From an uncultured Sphaerochaeta sp. (GTDB lineage: Bacteria > Spirochaetota > Spirochaetia > Sphaerochaetales > Sphaerochaetaceae), in contig NZ_OY781873.1 in NCBI RefSeq assembly GCF_963677075.1, forward strand, positions 186,001-250,000: a stretch of 64,000 nucleotides of DNA, given 5' to 3'. The notes under the pieces were generated by a model, which made no database searches, was not told the DNA's origin, and saw only the letters and a list, made by a program, of their open reading frames with translations. Position numbers and translations under genes: made by a program. Below are positions 56,006-64,000 of the stretch, piece after piece; the first letter of the stretch is position 1; the number at the start of each line of letters is the position of its first letter.

Positions 56006-56646
56006 ACCGCAAATATCCTTAAGGAGAGAAAGAAAATGAACTGTATCACTACTATGATTGTAGGGACCTTGCTTGCACTGTGCAAGCTATTCCGGAAATA
56101 CAGATAGGAGAAGAGAAATGCTATCACGAACCACGCAATATAGTTCTGCAAGGGAATAGGACCGGCTGTCCAATTCCAGTAATCAAATGCAATGGCAACC
56201 GGCTCCATGACATAATCAAACAAGACGGTCAGGGAAGCGGTGATCAGAGCAGCAAGAGCATTGTTCGTGACGTTCTGTCTCACGACATCTGCAATTCCCA
56301 GGATAATGATGGTCCAGTTTATCCCGATGAGCAACGGAACGCCGAGCAACTTCAGGCCAAGGGTACTCCCATAGGTATAGGCACCAAAGACAAGCGAGGT
56401 AGCCACCCCCACGATCTCAAGGAACAATGTTACAAGAAAGGTAACAAGAGCCCACGATAAGAGAGGCATGTTCTTCTCTCGTATATCAAAAAAGAAACCA
56501 ATGACGGAGGTCAGGAGGATTGAGTATGGGGTGAGGAGCAACATAAGTGGAAGCGTGGCATCCGCGATGTGGGCAATTGTTCCTACAAGATAAAAGGGAC
56601 CTAAGAGATATATGATTAATCTTTCTTCTTTCCTTAGATGGGACAT
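56002..56646 (-). CDS. CruF-like carotenoid biosynthesis membrane protein (DUF422)
   Basis: A 214-residue integral membrane protein with about seven helices and the DUF422/CruF marks: FLEIVGVATSLVFGAYTYG and FDYVMEPVAIAFDYWNW. Family members hydrate the psi-end of carotenes (1',2'-hydratase, bisanhydrobacterioruberin hydratase). It overlaps crtB by 13 bases. Confidence 0.75.
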   Translation of the reverse strand: MSHLRKEERLIIYLLGPFYLVGTIAHIADATLPLMLLLTPYSILLTSVIGFFFDIREKNMPLLSWALVTFLVTLFLEIVGVATSLVFGAYTYGSTLGLKLLGVPLLIGINWTIIILGIADVVRQNVTNNALAALITASLTVLFDYVMEPVAIAFDYWNWTAGPIPLQNYIAWFVIAFLFSYLYFRNSLHSASKVPTIIVVIQFIFFLSLRIFAV

Positions 56647-57470
56647 GGCAGGGCTACTCCTAGCATATGGGCAATCCCCTTTCGTAAGATTCTACCTTTC
56701 GGCGGTTTGACTTGTCTTTCAAAGACAACGAGTGGGTCCTTGGCAATCTGGCTGGCGGTCCAGCAATACATATCTGCTGCGGTCATGATAGGAATCCTGT
56801 ATCGGCGTGGGATATAGGCATAGCCTTTTTCTGCTTCTCTCTGCCACCCCTGATAACGCTCAATCTCTCTTCTGATAAATGCAGAGAAAATCTCAGGATT
56901 CTTTTTTGCTTCCTCCTCCTTCAGCGATACAAGAGAGGTATCCAATAAGGGGAGATATCGTCTTCCCAGTTCATTGTCCTCTGCAATATCACGGATAAAG
57001 TTTATATACTGCATTGCACGGCCAAGCATGGCAGCATAAGGAAAGGAAGCTTCATCAAGATCCATGATCCGTGCCATGAACAGGCCGATCACCTCTGCTG
57101 AACCATAGATATAGGTCAGTACATCCTCAAGCGTCTCACAGGTTGATTCACTCAAGTCATGTTCCATGGAATCGAGGAATGCTTCTGTCCAAGAAGGGTC
57201 AAAAATTTTTCGTTCCTGTAGCTCGATAAAGGCATCAATGACCTCATCCCCACTGGGATCCCCACTCGTAAGAGCCTTCATGTAAAGAGAGCGAAAATGA
57301 TGAAACTGCTGGGGATCCACCGGTTGGTCATCCACCAGGTTATCAGCTACACGAACAAACCCGTAGAGTGCATAGACGTCCCTACGAACTTGCGGAGGGA
57401 AGAAGCGGGAGCTGAAGTAATAGGTATTACTTCCGTTCCTAAAGATATGTTCATGTCGGTCAGCTACCAT
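56634..57470 (-). CDS. crtB: Phytoene (or squalene-type) synthase
   Basis: A 278-residue trans-isoprenyl synthase joining two prenyl diphosphates head to head. The Asp-rich motifs are RVADNLVDD and INFIRDIAEDNELGRRYLP. It could make C40 phytoene or C30 diapophytoene; the sequence alone does not decide. ATG 57470 follows AAGG and overlaps crtI by 11 bases. Confidence 0.85.
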   Translation of the reverse strand: MVADRHEHIFRNGSNTYYFSSRFFPPQVRRDVYALYGFVRVADNLVDDQPVDPQQFHHFRSLYMKALTSGDPSGDEVIDAFIELQERKIFDPSWTEAFLDSMEHDLSESTCETLEDVLTYIYGSAEVIGLFMARIMDLDEASFPYAAMLGRAMQYINFIRDIAEDNELGRRYLPLLDTSLVSLKEEEAKKNPEIFSAFIRREIERYQGWQREAEKGYAYIPRRYRIPIMTAADMYCWTASQIAKDPLVVFERQVKPPKGRILRKGIAHMLGVALPCPI

Positions 57471-58935
57471 AGGTTTCCTTAATTTCCTTTGCAATCAATT
57501 CACTGGCGATAAGCACCATGGGTACCCCTACCCCCGGATGCGTGTATTGCCCGGTGTAATAGAGATTCTTTACAGTCTTGTTCTGGTGACGGGGACGGAA
57601 GACGGCAGTCTGCATCAGCGTATGGCTCAGTCCAAGAGCTGTTCCCTTATATGCATGATAGTCAGAGATGAAGTCCCGATGGGAGTACAACCGTTTTACC
57701 AAGAGATCCTTTCGGAGATCTTCTCCTGTCACGTTCTGCACATGATCGGCTATATGCTCGAAATAGGCATTTCTCTGCTCCTCAGTATCAACAAGTCCTG
57801 GGGCAACCGGTACCAGCAAGAACACATTCTCACACCCTTCGGGTGCTGAAGAGGGGTCTGTCTTGCTGATACAACTAAGGTAGAAGCAGGGGTCTTTCGG
57901 CCAGTCAGGATTCTTGAAAATTGCATCAAAATGCGTATTCCAGTTCTTCGCAAAATAGAGATTGTGATGCTCCAACCCTTTCAGTTCCCTGCCGATTCCA
58001 AGGTACGCGATAAACATCGAGGGAGCAACCACCCGCTTCTCCCAATATGAGTCAGAATACGTGCGATGCTTATCCTCAAGGAGGTTTGTATCACTGTGGT
58101 GGTAATCGGCAGAGGAGACAACCACATCTGCCAGGAATGTTCCTTTATTGGTTTCAACCCCAACTGCCCGATTTCCTTCAGTCAGCACTTTCAGCACTTC
58201 TGCACCGGTAACCAGCTCAACCCCCAGTTCCTTGCACAGCGAGGCAAACCCTGCTGCAGCTCCAGCCATTCCTTTCTGGGGGAAAAATACACCAAGATTA
58301 AGATCAACATGCGTCATGATGGAGTAAATTGCAGGGGCCTGGGCGGGATTGGTGCCCAGAAACACCATGGCATATTCCAGGATCTGCTTTGCCCGATAAT
58401 CTTTTACGTAGTTTGAGACGAAGGAGTCAAGTTTTCCCAGCACTCCCAGGCGCAATCCCTCTGTCATCAATCGTCTATTGAAGAACTGCCCGATGTGTTT
58501 ATAATCACGATAGAGAAAATCCTCCATAGCTAGATCATACTTATAGGTCGACTGCTGCATGTAGGCTTTCAGGGCTTTTCCACCACCCTTCTCGAATGAC
58601 TCAAAGAGTTTTTGGTTCTCATCAAAACGTGGGGTGAGACAGGCCGTTTCCCCACCTTCAAAGAAGACCTTATAATATGGATCAATGGGACTAAGATCGT
58701 AGTAGTCTTCCCGCTGTTTACCAAAGAGAGAGAAGTAATGCTCGAACACTTCAGGCATGAGATACCACGACGGTCCCATGTCAAAGGTAAATCCGTCTTT
58801 TTCCCAATATCTAGCTCTTCCCCCAAGTTGGGCATTCTTCTCGACCAAGGTCACATTCCAGCCATCACGGGCCAGGAGTGCCGCTGTACTGAGGCCACCG
58901 AAGCCTCCGCCTATGACTACTGCTTTCTTGTTCAT
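57460..58935 (-). CDS. crtI: Phytoene desaturase family flavoprotein
   Basis: A 491-residue FAD-dependent desaturase. The dinucleotide fold is VVIGGGFGGLSTAALLAR..VEKN, followed by GGRARYWEKDGFTFDMGPSW, and the C-terminal YYTGQYTHPGVGVPMVLIASE is the bacterial CrtI signature. It introduces the double bonds that give colour. First gene of a five-gene overlapping operon. It is the only desaturase here. Confidence 0.88.
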   Translation of the reverse strand: MNKKAVVIGGGFGGLSTAALLARDGWNVTLVEKNAQLGGRARYWEKDGFTFDMGPSWYLMPEVFEHYFSLFGKQREDYYDLSPIDPYYKVFFEGGETACLTPRFDENQKLFESFEKGGGKALKAYMQQSTYKYDLAMEDFLYRDYKHIGQFFNRRLMTEGLRLGVLGKLDSFVSNYVKDYRAKQILEYAMVFLGTNPAQAPAIYSIMTHVDLNLGVFFPQKGMAGAAAGFASLCKELGVELVTGAEVLKVLTEGNRAVGVETNKGTFLADVVVSSADYHHSDTNLLEDKHRTYSDSYWEKRVVAPSMFIAYLGIGRELKGLEHHNLYFAKNWNTHFDAIFKNPDWPKDPCFYLSCISKTDPSSAPEGCENVFLLVPVAPGLVDTEEQRNAYFEHIADHVQNVTGEDLRKDLLVKRLYSHRDFISDYHAYKGTALGLSHTLMQTAVFRPRHQNKTVKNLYYTGQYTHPGVGVPMVLIASELIAKEIKETYGS

Positions 58936-59095
58936 GAAAAAATCCTATGTGGTTTGATAGAGAAAAGCAAGAAGAAAATATGGTTTAGTTATTAAAAAAG
59001 AATCAATCTTATTAAGCAATATTTGAAATTTCACTGTTTGTATCCTGCTTCTCTCTTTTTTCGTAATCTTGTATGCTGGGCGCGAGGAGAATCCC

Positions 59096-59548
59096 ATGAT
59101 AATTGATCAGATCAACAACCTAGAACGTTACATCCCCAGCCTACCAGCCCTTCAGACAGTTCGCGAAATTCTGGAAAGCGGCAAACTACCAAGCATGGAG
59201 TATGGCAGTTACCCTACTGACAATCCCAAGGTACGCTACAACTTGTTTACCTATACAACTACAACACCTGAGAATCTGACGTTTGAGATACATAAAAAGG
59301 AAGTGGATGTACAGATTCTCCTTTCTGGATTTGAAACGATGGTAATTGCTGATAGATCATCACTAAAGGAGACCATCGGGTATGATGCCAGCAAGGATGC
59401 TTCGTTTGCAGAAGGCAAGCAACTACTTACCTACCAAGCAACTCCCTCTACCTTTGCCCTGTTCTTCCCAGGGGAAGGACATGCATGCAATCTCATCGAT
59501 GGGCATTCCACTGATGTGGTGAAGGTTGTCTTTAAGATTCTTGTATAA
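59096..59548 (+). CDS. YhcH/YjgK/YiaL family protein
   Basis: A 150-residue cupin-like protein of the YhcH/YiaL family: PSMEYGSYPTDNPKVRYNLF, FEIHKKEVDVQILLSG and FFPGEGHACNLIDG, with conserved His and Glu. Members occur in sialic acid, uronate and ketogulonate operons, probably as sugar epimerases or anomerases. GAGGAG precedes ATG 59096. It is followed by a strong terminator and then the TRAP operon. Confidence 0.75.
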   Translation: MIIDQINNLERYIPSLPALQTVREILESGKLPSMEYGSYPTDNPKVRYNLFTYTTTTPENLTFEIHKKEVDVQILLSGFETMVIADRSSLKETIGYDASKDASFAEGKQLLTYQATPSTFALFFPGEGHACNLIDGHSTDVVKVVFKILV

Positions 59549-59569
59549 CGCATATGGACGATAATTCTG

Positions 59570-59605
59570 GACTGTTGGGTTTCCAACAGTCTATTTTTTT
59601 TCCTT
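59570..59605 (+). terminator. Strong intrinsic terminator after the YhcH-family gene
   Basis: A perfect 9-pair stem (GACTGTTGG with CCAACAGTC, loop of 4) is followed by a long U-rich tract (59592 onwards). Confidence 0.85.
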
Positions 59606-59630
59606 TTTTTCGATTTGCTGAAATTTCCAT

Positions 59631-59718
59631 TTGACAGATCCGGAAAGTCATGCAACGATTAACCTGTAAGACAGCTTTACAAGTTTACAGATTTTACAAG
59701 GCTTGGCATGTGCCAAGC
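59631..59718 (+). promoter_or_regulatory. Promoter and operator region of the TRAP operon
   Basis: A -35-like TTGACA (59631-59636) has a weak AACGAT 17 bases later. Downstream come three TTTACA copies in tandem (59676, 59684 and 59693; period 8-9) and then a perfect dyad, GCTTGGCA-TG-TGCCAAGC (59701-59718), 47 bases before dctP. The dyad has the form of a GntR- or LacI-type operator. Confidence 0.5.
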
Positions 59719-59765
59719 AAGAAAGAAACATTGTTACACCGCACAGCGGTCCACAGGAGGAAACA

Positions 59766-60764
59766 ATGAAAAAAAGTATTATCGCACTGTTGTTGGTAGC
59801 CCTGGTACTTCCCATGGCTTTTGCTCAGGGAACATCTGAGGCAAAGCCCGTTGAATTGGTCTACACCATGACAGCGGTTCCCACTGATGCTCATGCTGGA
59901 GCAATGCGCGTCTTCAAGGAGACCGTTGAACGTGTTTCTGATGGTCAGATCAAAGTATTGACCTACGATTCAGCTTCTTTGTTCAAGCAGGAACAGGAAG
60001 TCTCAGCTGTGAAGAGTGGTCAGGCAGACATGACTGCAACCGCTGCATCATGGCTTACTGATGGAAGTCCCTGGGTAGGTATGTTCACTGCTGGTTATAT
60101 CTTCAAGACCTATGACCACATGACCAGCGTACTCAATGGCCCTATCGGTCAGGAAGTATTTGACCGTATTGCAAAAGAGCAGGGAATTCGTCCTCTCGGC
60201 GCTCAGTACCTGGGAACTCGTCAGATTAACCTAGTAGAAGATCGCCCCATCAAGACTCCTGCTGATCTCAAAGGTGTTAACCTGAGAATGCCGAACTCCG
60301 ATTCCTGGATCTTCCTTGGCAAGGCAATTGGTGCAAATCCAACCCCGATCTCCTTCAGCGAATTGTACATGGCTCTCCAGACCAAGACCGTCGATGGCCA
60401 GGACAACCCACTTCCAACCAACAAGAACGCCAAGTTCTATGAGGTTACCAAGTCAATCAGTATCACCAACCACTTGGTTGACTCTGTCTGGCCTGCAATC
60501 AACGAGGCAAAATGGCAGTCCTTGACCGAAGAGCAGAAAGGCTGGGTCATGGAAGGTGTAAAGGCTGGTATTGAATTCTGTGATACCACCAACCTCAAGG
60601 CAGAGGCAGAATTGGTTGAGTTCTTCAAGAGTGAAGGTCTCAGTATCTACCAGGCTGATCTTGATGCATTTGCAGAGCACGTACTGGCACAGTATCTTGA
60701 CAGCCCCTATTCCGATAGCTGGGATATGGAGATGTTCAATAAAATCCAGGCTGCTGGAAACTAA
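59766..60764 (+). CDS. dctP: TRAP transporter solute-binding protein
   Basis: A 332-residue DctP-family binding protein with a signal peptide ending in PMAFAQ. The family core includes GVNLRMPNSDSWIFLGKAIGANPTPIS with the substrate-binding Arg, and QTKTVDGQDNPL. It captures a sugar acid or other carboxylate. AGGAGG precedes ATG 59766. The two downstream catabolic genes suggest a sugar acid. Confidence 0.87.
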   Translation: MKKSIIALLLVALVLPMAFAQGTSEAKPVELVYTMTAVPTDAHAGAMRVFKETVERVSDGQIKVLTYDSASLFKQEQEVSAVKSGQADMTATAASWLTDGSPWVGMFTAGYIFKTYDHMTSVLNGPIGQEVFDRIAKEQGIRPLGAQYLGTRQINLVEDRPIKTPADLKGVNLRMPNSDSWIFLGKAIGANPTPISFSELYMALQTKTVDGQDNPLPTNKNAKFYEVTKSISITNHLVDSVWPAINEAKWQSLTEEQKGWVMEGVKAGIEFCDTTNLKAEAELVEFFKSEGLSIYQADLDAFAEHVLAQYLDSPYSDSWDMEMFNKIQAAGN

Positions 60765-60776
60765 GCACCACCTTAC

Positions 60777-60812
60777 GACCCGGGGCAGGTGCTCCGGGTC
60801 TCTTCTTTTGTT
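60777..60812 (+). terminator. Attenuator hairpin between dctP and dctQ
   Basis: A 10-pair GC-rich stem (60777-60786 with 60791-60800, loop AGGT, one G-U) is followed by TCTTCTTTTGTT. It would end most transcripts after dctP, raising binding protein over permease. Confidence 0.75.
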
Positions 60813-60829
60813 CAATGGAGGCCGACTAC

Positions 60830-61357
60830 GTGAAAAAAATTGCGTTGTTTCTTAGGGATGTCATGGAAGTCTACATTCCCATCCTCTCGTTTATATTCTT
60901 ATTCTTGGCTTTCATCCTGCAGGTCTTCTTTAGATATGTGGTTAACCACCCATTGACCTGGACACAGGATGTTATCGTCATTGGTTTTTGCTGGTCAGTA
61001 ATCCTGGGTGCATGTTATACAATGCGCAGGAAGGGACACGTCCAGTTCACCATGCTCTACGATGCCTATAGCCCGAAAGTAGCAGCCTGGACAAGGATGA
61101 TCGGGAACCTCCTGATTATTCTCACATTTGCTGTCATGGTAATTCCTTCATTCAAGTATGCATTTTTCCTTGGCTTCCAGAAAACTCCTGTACTCAGGGT
61201 CTCTTACACATGGATCTTCCTCCCCTTTACCTACTTCCTGCTCTCCATCATCGGATACACGATCAATCCGGTCATAGAAGACTGGAAAGTGATTACCGGG
61301 AAGCTTGAGGACAGTCTCGATCATCGTTTTGATCCTTTGCTTGGGGAGGTAAACTAA
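60830..61357 (+). CDS. dctQ: TRAP transporter small permease
   Basis: A 175-residue four-helix DctQ subunit (FFRYVVNHPLTWTQDVIVIGFCW, MRRKGHVQFTML). GTG 60830 is taken as the start because GGAGG lies 8 bases before it; the in-frame ATG 15 bases upstream overlaps that ribosome site. Its stop overlaps the dctM start by one base (TAATG). Confidence 0.83.
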   Translation: MKKIALFLRDVMEVYIPILSFIFLFLAFILQVFFRYVVNHPLTWTQDVIVIGFCWSVILGACYTMRRKGHVQFTMLYDAYSPKVAAWTRMIGNLLIILTFAVMVIPSFKYAFFLGFQKTPVLRVSYTWIFLPFTYFLLSIIGYTINPVIEDWKVITGKLEDSLDHRFDPLLGEVN

Positions 61358-62646
61358 TGAGTTTTCCACTATTTGTAACCTTATTGGTTTTTATCCTGAT
61401 CTTCTTCCTCCGTATGCCGATTGCCTTCGGTATGCTCGCTTCAGCAGCTTGTTACCTATTGGTAAAGGGTGCTGACCTGAGCTTGGTGGTTAATCAGGTA
61501 ATGAATACCTACTATACCAACTACGTCATAATCGCCGTCCCACTCTTCATCTTCACTGCAAACGTCATGAACACCGGAAAGGTCACTGATATGATCTTCA
61601 AATTCGCCGGTGGTATCACAGGACGGATGAGAGGTGCGCTGGGACACGTAAATATCATTGCTTCCCTGATTTTTAGTGGCATGACTGGTTCTGCAATCGC
61701 TGATGCCGCAGGACTTGGAAAAATTGAGATCGAGGCCATGAAGGATGATGGATATGACCCGGAGTTCTCTTGCGCAATAACCGCAGCCTCCGCAACCATT
61801 GGTCCTATCTTTCCTCCATCCATCCCCTTGGTTATCTATGCTATGCTTTCCAGCACCTCAGTTGGAGCACTCTTCATGGGAGGCATGGTTCCAGCTGTCC
61901 TCCTCTCGCTTTTCTTGATGGTGTATGTCGCAATTGTTGCTAAAAAGCGTAACTATCCCAGAGGGGAGAAAGTCGTCTGGAAAACCTTCCTTGCCTTCAC
62001 TGTACGGGCTATTCCAGCACTCCTTACCCCGATCATTCTTTTGGTGGGTATCTACACCGGTGTTACGACCCCCACAGAAGCTGGAGCAATTGCAGGGCTC
62101 TATGCCATGATCGTCTCGATCTTCGCCTACAGAGCCATGGGATTCAAGGATTTGATGAATGTTATCCGTGACACCATCAAGGATGTCGGGGCGACCAGTA
62201 TCATGATCGGTGCGGCAGCTATCATCAGCTATATTGTCGCTCGTGAACAGCTTGCAGCAAATATCGGAAACTGGATCCTGGGCTTCACTGCGAACAAGTA
62301 TACGTTCCTCTTCTTGGTGAACATAGTTATCCTCATCCTGGGAATGTTCATGGATACCTCGACAATCCAGCTGGTGTTTGTACCCATCATGATCCCCGTC
62401 GCTTCAGCCTTGGGAATCGATATGATTCACTTTGGCCTGGTAGTAACGTTCAATATGATGGTGGGTCTCTCCACCCCGCCCTTTGGAATGCTGCTGTTCA
62501 TAACCAGCGGAATTTCCGGGACACCTCTCAAGGGTGTCATGAAGGAGATACTCTGGCCACTGACTGTAATGTTGATTGTCTTGGTGATTATCACCTACTT
62601 CCCCGAAGTCACTCTATTCCTGCCGAAAGCAACCGGCCTCATGTAA
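61357..62646 (+). CDS. dctM: TRAP transporter large permease
   Basis: A 429-residue DctM permease with about twelve helices and family motifs (FIFTANVMNTGKVTDMIF, SGMTGSAIADAAGLGKIEIE, TIGPIFPPSIPLVIY, VGLSTPPFGMLLF). It forms the sodium-driven membrane unit with DctQ. Confidence 0.9.
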   Translation: MSFPLFVTLLVFILIFFLRMPIAFGMLASAACYLLVKGADLSLVVNQVMNTYYTNYVIIAVPLFIFTANVMNTGKVTDMIFKFAGGITGRMRGALGHVNIIASLIFSGMTGSAIADAAGLGKIEIEAMKDDGYDPEFSCAITAASATIGPIFPPSIPLVIYAMLSSTSVGALFMGGMVPAVLLSLFLMVYVAIVAKKRNYPRGEKVVWKTFLAFTVRAIPALLTPIILLVGIYTGVTTPTEAGAIAGLYAMIVSIFAYRAMGFKDLMNVIRDTIKDVGATSIMIGAAAIISYIVAREQLAANIGNWILGFTANKYTFLFLVNIVILILGMFMDTSTIQLVFVPIMIPVASALGIDMIHFGLVVTFNMMVGLSTPPFGMLLFITSGISGTPLKGVMKEILWPLTVMLIVLVIITYFPEVTLFLPKATGLM

Positions 62647-62658
62647 GGAGAATTTGTA

Positions 62659-63582
62659 ATGCAAGAACAATATAATGGTTGCTGGCCAACCATGATCACC
62701 CCATTCACAGAAGACAACAAGGTAGACTTCCAGGGTGTCAAGAATCTCACAGACTGGTACATAGACCGGGGATGTGATGGCATCTTTGCAGTTTGCCAGT
62801 CCAGTGAGATGTTCTTCCTCACTCCTCAGGAAAAGCTCGATATTGCAAAGGCAGTGGTCGAAGCAGCAGAGGGCAGAGTCAAGGTTATCGCAAGTGGACA
62901 TACCGCTGATGACCACCAAGCACAAATCCAGGAGCTCGGAGCAATGGCTGAGACGGGTGTGGATGCTGTGGTACTGGTATCGAACAGGATGGCCAAGGAA
63001 GAGGAAGGAGAAGATGTCTTCAGAAAGAATGCTGAAGATATCTTTACCCAGCTTCCTTCCGTCACTTTTGGATTGTACGAATGCCCCTACCCCTATCTCA
63101 GGCTATTGAGTGATGACTTTCTTCATTGGGCTGCGCATGAGGACAAGTTGGTCTTCCTTAAGGATGTTTCCTGCTCCCTTGAGATCGAGAAGCGACGTGT
63201 TGAACTGGTAAAAGGGACCAAGCTTGCGCTCTTCAATGCCAATACCGCTACCGTGCTCGATTCATGGATTGCCGGATATGACGGGTACAATGGAGTAATG
63301 GCAAACTTCCATATCGATATTTATAAGTGGTTATATGAGCATTTCCGGGAGGATGAAGCGTTGGCCAGACGTGTGAGCGATTTCCTTACGGTAACAGCGA
63401 TCACCGAAGCAAGGGCCTACCCCATCAATGCAAAATATCACTATGCACAGACGGACATTCCCATGAGTCTGGTGACCCGTTCAAAGCCAGTCTCCTTACT
63501 CAATGAGAATGCACGCCTTGAAATCGCCAGCTTGATCCGGATGGAGAGAGCAATGCGAACTGAATTGGGATTGAAGCAATGA
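62659..63582 (+). CDS. DapA/NanA-family aldolase or dehydratase
   Basis: A 307-residue class I aldolase-fold enzyme of the dihydrodipicolinate synthase/N-acetylneuraminate lyase superfamily. The Schiff-base Lys is in LVFLKDVSCS and the partner Tyr in FGLYECPYPY. Context (TRAP carrier, YhcH, HpcH aldolase) favours cleavage or dehydration of a keto-deoxy sugar acid over lysine synthesis. The usual GTTGE loop is replaced by QSSEMFFL. Confidence 0.8.
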   Translation: MQEQYNGCWPTMITPFTEDNKVDFQGVKNLTDWYIDRGCDGIFAVCQSSEMFFLTPQEKLDIAKAVVEAAEGRVKVIASGHTADDHQAQIQELGAMAETGVDAVVLVSNRMAKEEEGEDVFRKNAEDIFTQLPSVTFGLYECPYPYLRLLSDDFLHWAAHEDKLVFLKDVSCSLEIEKRRVELVKGTKLALFNANTATVLDSWIAGYDGYNGVMANFHIDIYKWLYEHFREDEALARRVSDFLTVTAITEARAYPINAKYHYAQTDIPMSLVTRSKPVSLLNENARLEIASLIRMERAMRTELGLKQ

Positions 63583-64000
63583 ACCGTGGAAACGAGTTTC
63601 GAAAGAGATTGCTGGAAGGCACGGCCCTTGGGGGCCATGTCTTCCTCAATGATCCTGCAATTACTGAAGCACTTGCCCGACATGGCTACGATTTCATCTG
63701 GATTGATGCTGAGCATGGACCATTTGACAAGCAGAACCTATTGATGCACATCATGGCAGCAAATGCAGGTGGTGCAGGAGCCTTTGTACGAGTAGCCAGC
63801 CAAGAAATGGATATCATCAAGCCCGTTCTTGAAATGGGTATTGATGGGATCATCATTCCCATGGTCCTAAATGAAGTTGAAGCAAAGCAGGTACTTGATC
63901 TCTGCCTGTATCCTCCCAAAGGCACGCGGGGTTTTGGCCCCAGACGTGCGATAGGATACAACAGCCAGAACCTCAAAACCTACCTGGAACAAAGTGAAGA
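63579..64000 (+). CDS. HpcH/HpaI-family class II aldolase, partial at right edge
   Basis: The first 140 codons are visible. Marks of the 2-keto-3-deoxy-sugar-acid/HHED aldolase family are DFIWIDAEHGPFDK, FVRVASQEMDIIKPVLEMG, and YPPKGTRGFGPRRA. It would split a keto-deoxy acid into pyruvate and an aldehyde with a divalent metal. ATGA overlap with the DapA-family gene shows one operon. The end lies beyond the window. Confidence 0.83.
   Translation, partial: MNRGNEFRKRLLEGTALGGHVFLNDPAITEALARHGYDFIWIDAEHGPFDKQNLLMHIMAANAGGAGAFVRVASQEMDIIKPVLEMGIDGIIIPMVLNEVEAKQVLDLCLYPPKGTRGFGPRRAIGYNSQNLKTYLEQSE

Noticed and set aside
59601..59660. Riboswitch in the dctP leader
   Set aside because: The leader holds tandem repeats and a short dyad but no known aptamer pattern; protein operators fit better.

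Overview
The window looks like chromosome from a free-living or host-associated spirochaete of the Sphaerochaeta type. This is an inference from gene content, not a database match: many sugar and sugar-acid ABC and TRAP uptake genes, binding proteins whose mature ends begin AGSKE-like, a carotenoid operon, and a set of oxygen-defence genes (catalase, rubrerythrin-like, OsmC-like, AhpD-like). Genes are dense, operons overlap by 4 bases (ATGA), and several converging genes overlap at their 3' ends. No rRNA, tRNA, CRISPR array or insertion sequence was recognised.

Layout. 1-5.9 kb is a defence-like accessory block: a truncated XRE regulator, a DUF2075 helicase with a nuclease-like N-terminus, an HTH-MazG protein, an AT-rich DUF488 plus unknown gene pair, and a DUF3427-like/HNH nuclease. 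5.9-10.4 kb has a rubrerythrin-like protein, a REC-PAS-PAS-GGDEF-EAL signalling protein and a cystine-type symporter. 10.4-19.0 kb is a sugar locus: D-lyxose isomerase, GH4 glycosidase, YesN/YesM-like two-component system, three-gene ABC importer and amidohydrolase, with matching TTGACA direct repeats in two promoters. 19-32 kb holds housekeeping and accessory genes: YibE/F, alkaline phosphatase, mazEF (antitoxin frameshifted), DUF5655/Imm5-like pair, DUF523-DUF1722, catalase, ADP-ribosylglycohydrolase, a methyltransferase with a 5' frameshift, and transketolase. 32-39.3 kb holds envelope and hypothetical genes, a broken diguanylate cyclase next to a 5'-truncated gene, and a manC broken by one stop codon. 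39.3-45.8 kb is one leftward block: ABC-2 exporter, NarL-type two-component system, small membrane protein, RGAE-type esterase and altronate dehydratase.

46.4-58.9 kb is the most unusual part. A rightward operon encodes a membrane-anchored GH-A-type glycosidase, an oxygen-binding-diiron-like metallo-beta-lactamase domain fused to a degenerate GGDEF and a degenerate receiver, and a HEAT-repeat/family-2 processive glycosyltransferase. It runs head-on into a leftward, fully overlapping operon for carotenoid synthesis (crtI, crtB, CruF-like) plus a polysaccharide deacetylase and a GH16 glucanase. Together these look like an undescribed exopolysaccharide synthesis and remodelling system, possibly tied to oxygen or NO sensing. 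59-64 kb is a TRAP transporter operon with YhcH-, DapA- and HpcH-family sugar-acid genes, cut by the right edge.

Four genes carry a single-base or single-codon lesion (mazE, the methyltransferase, the GGDEF remnant, manC). They may reflect real decay or sequencing error; raw reads would decide.
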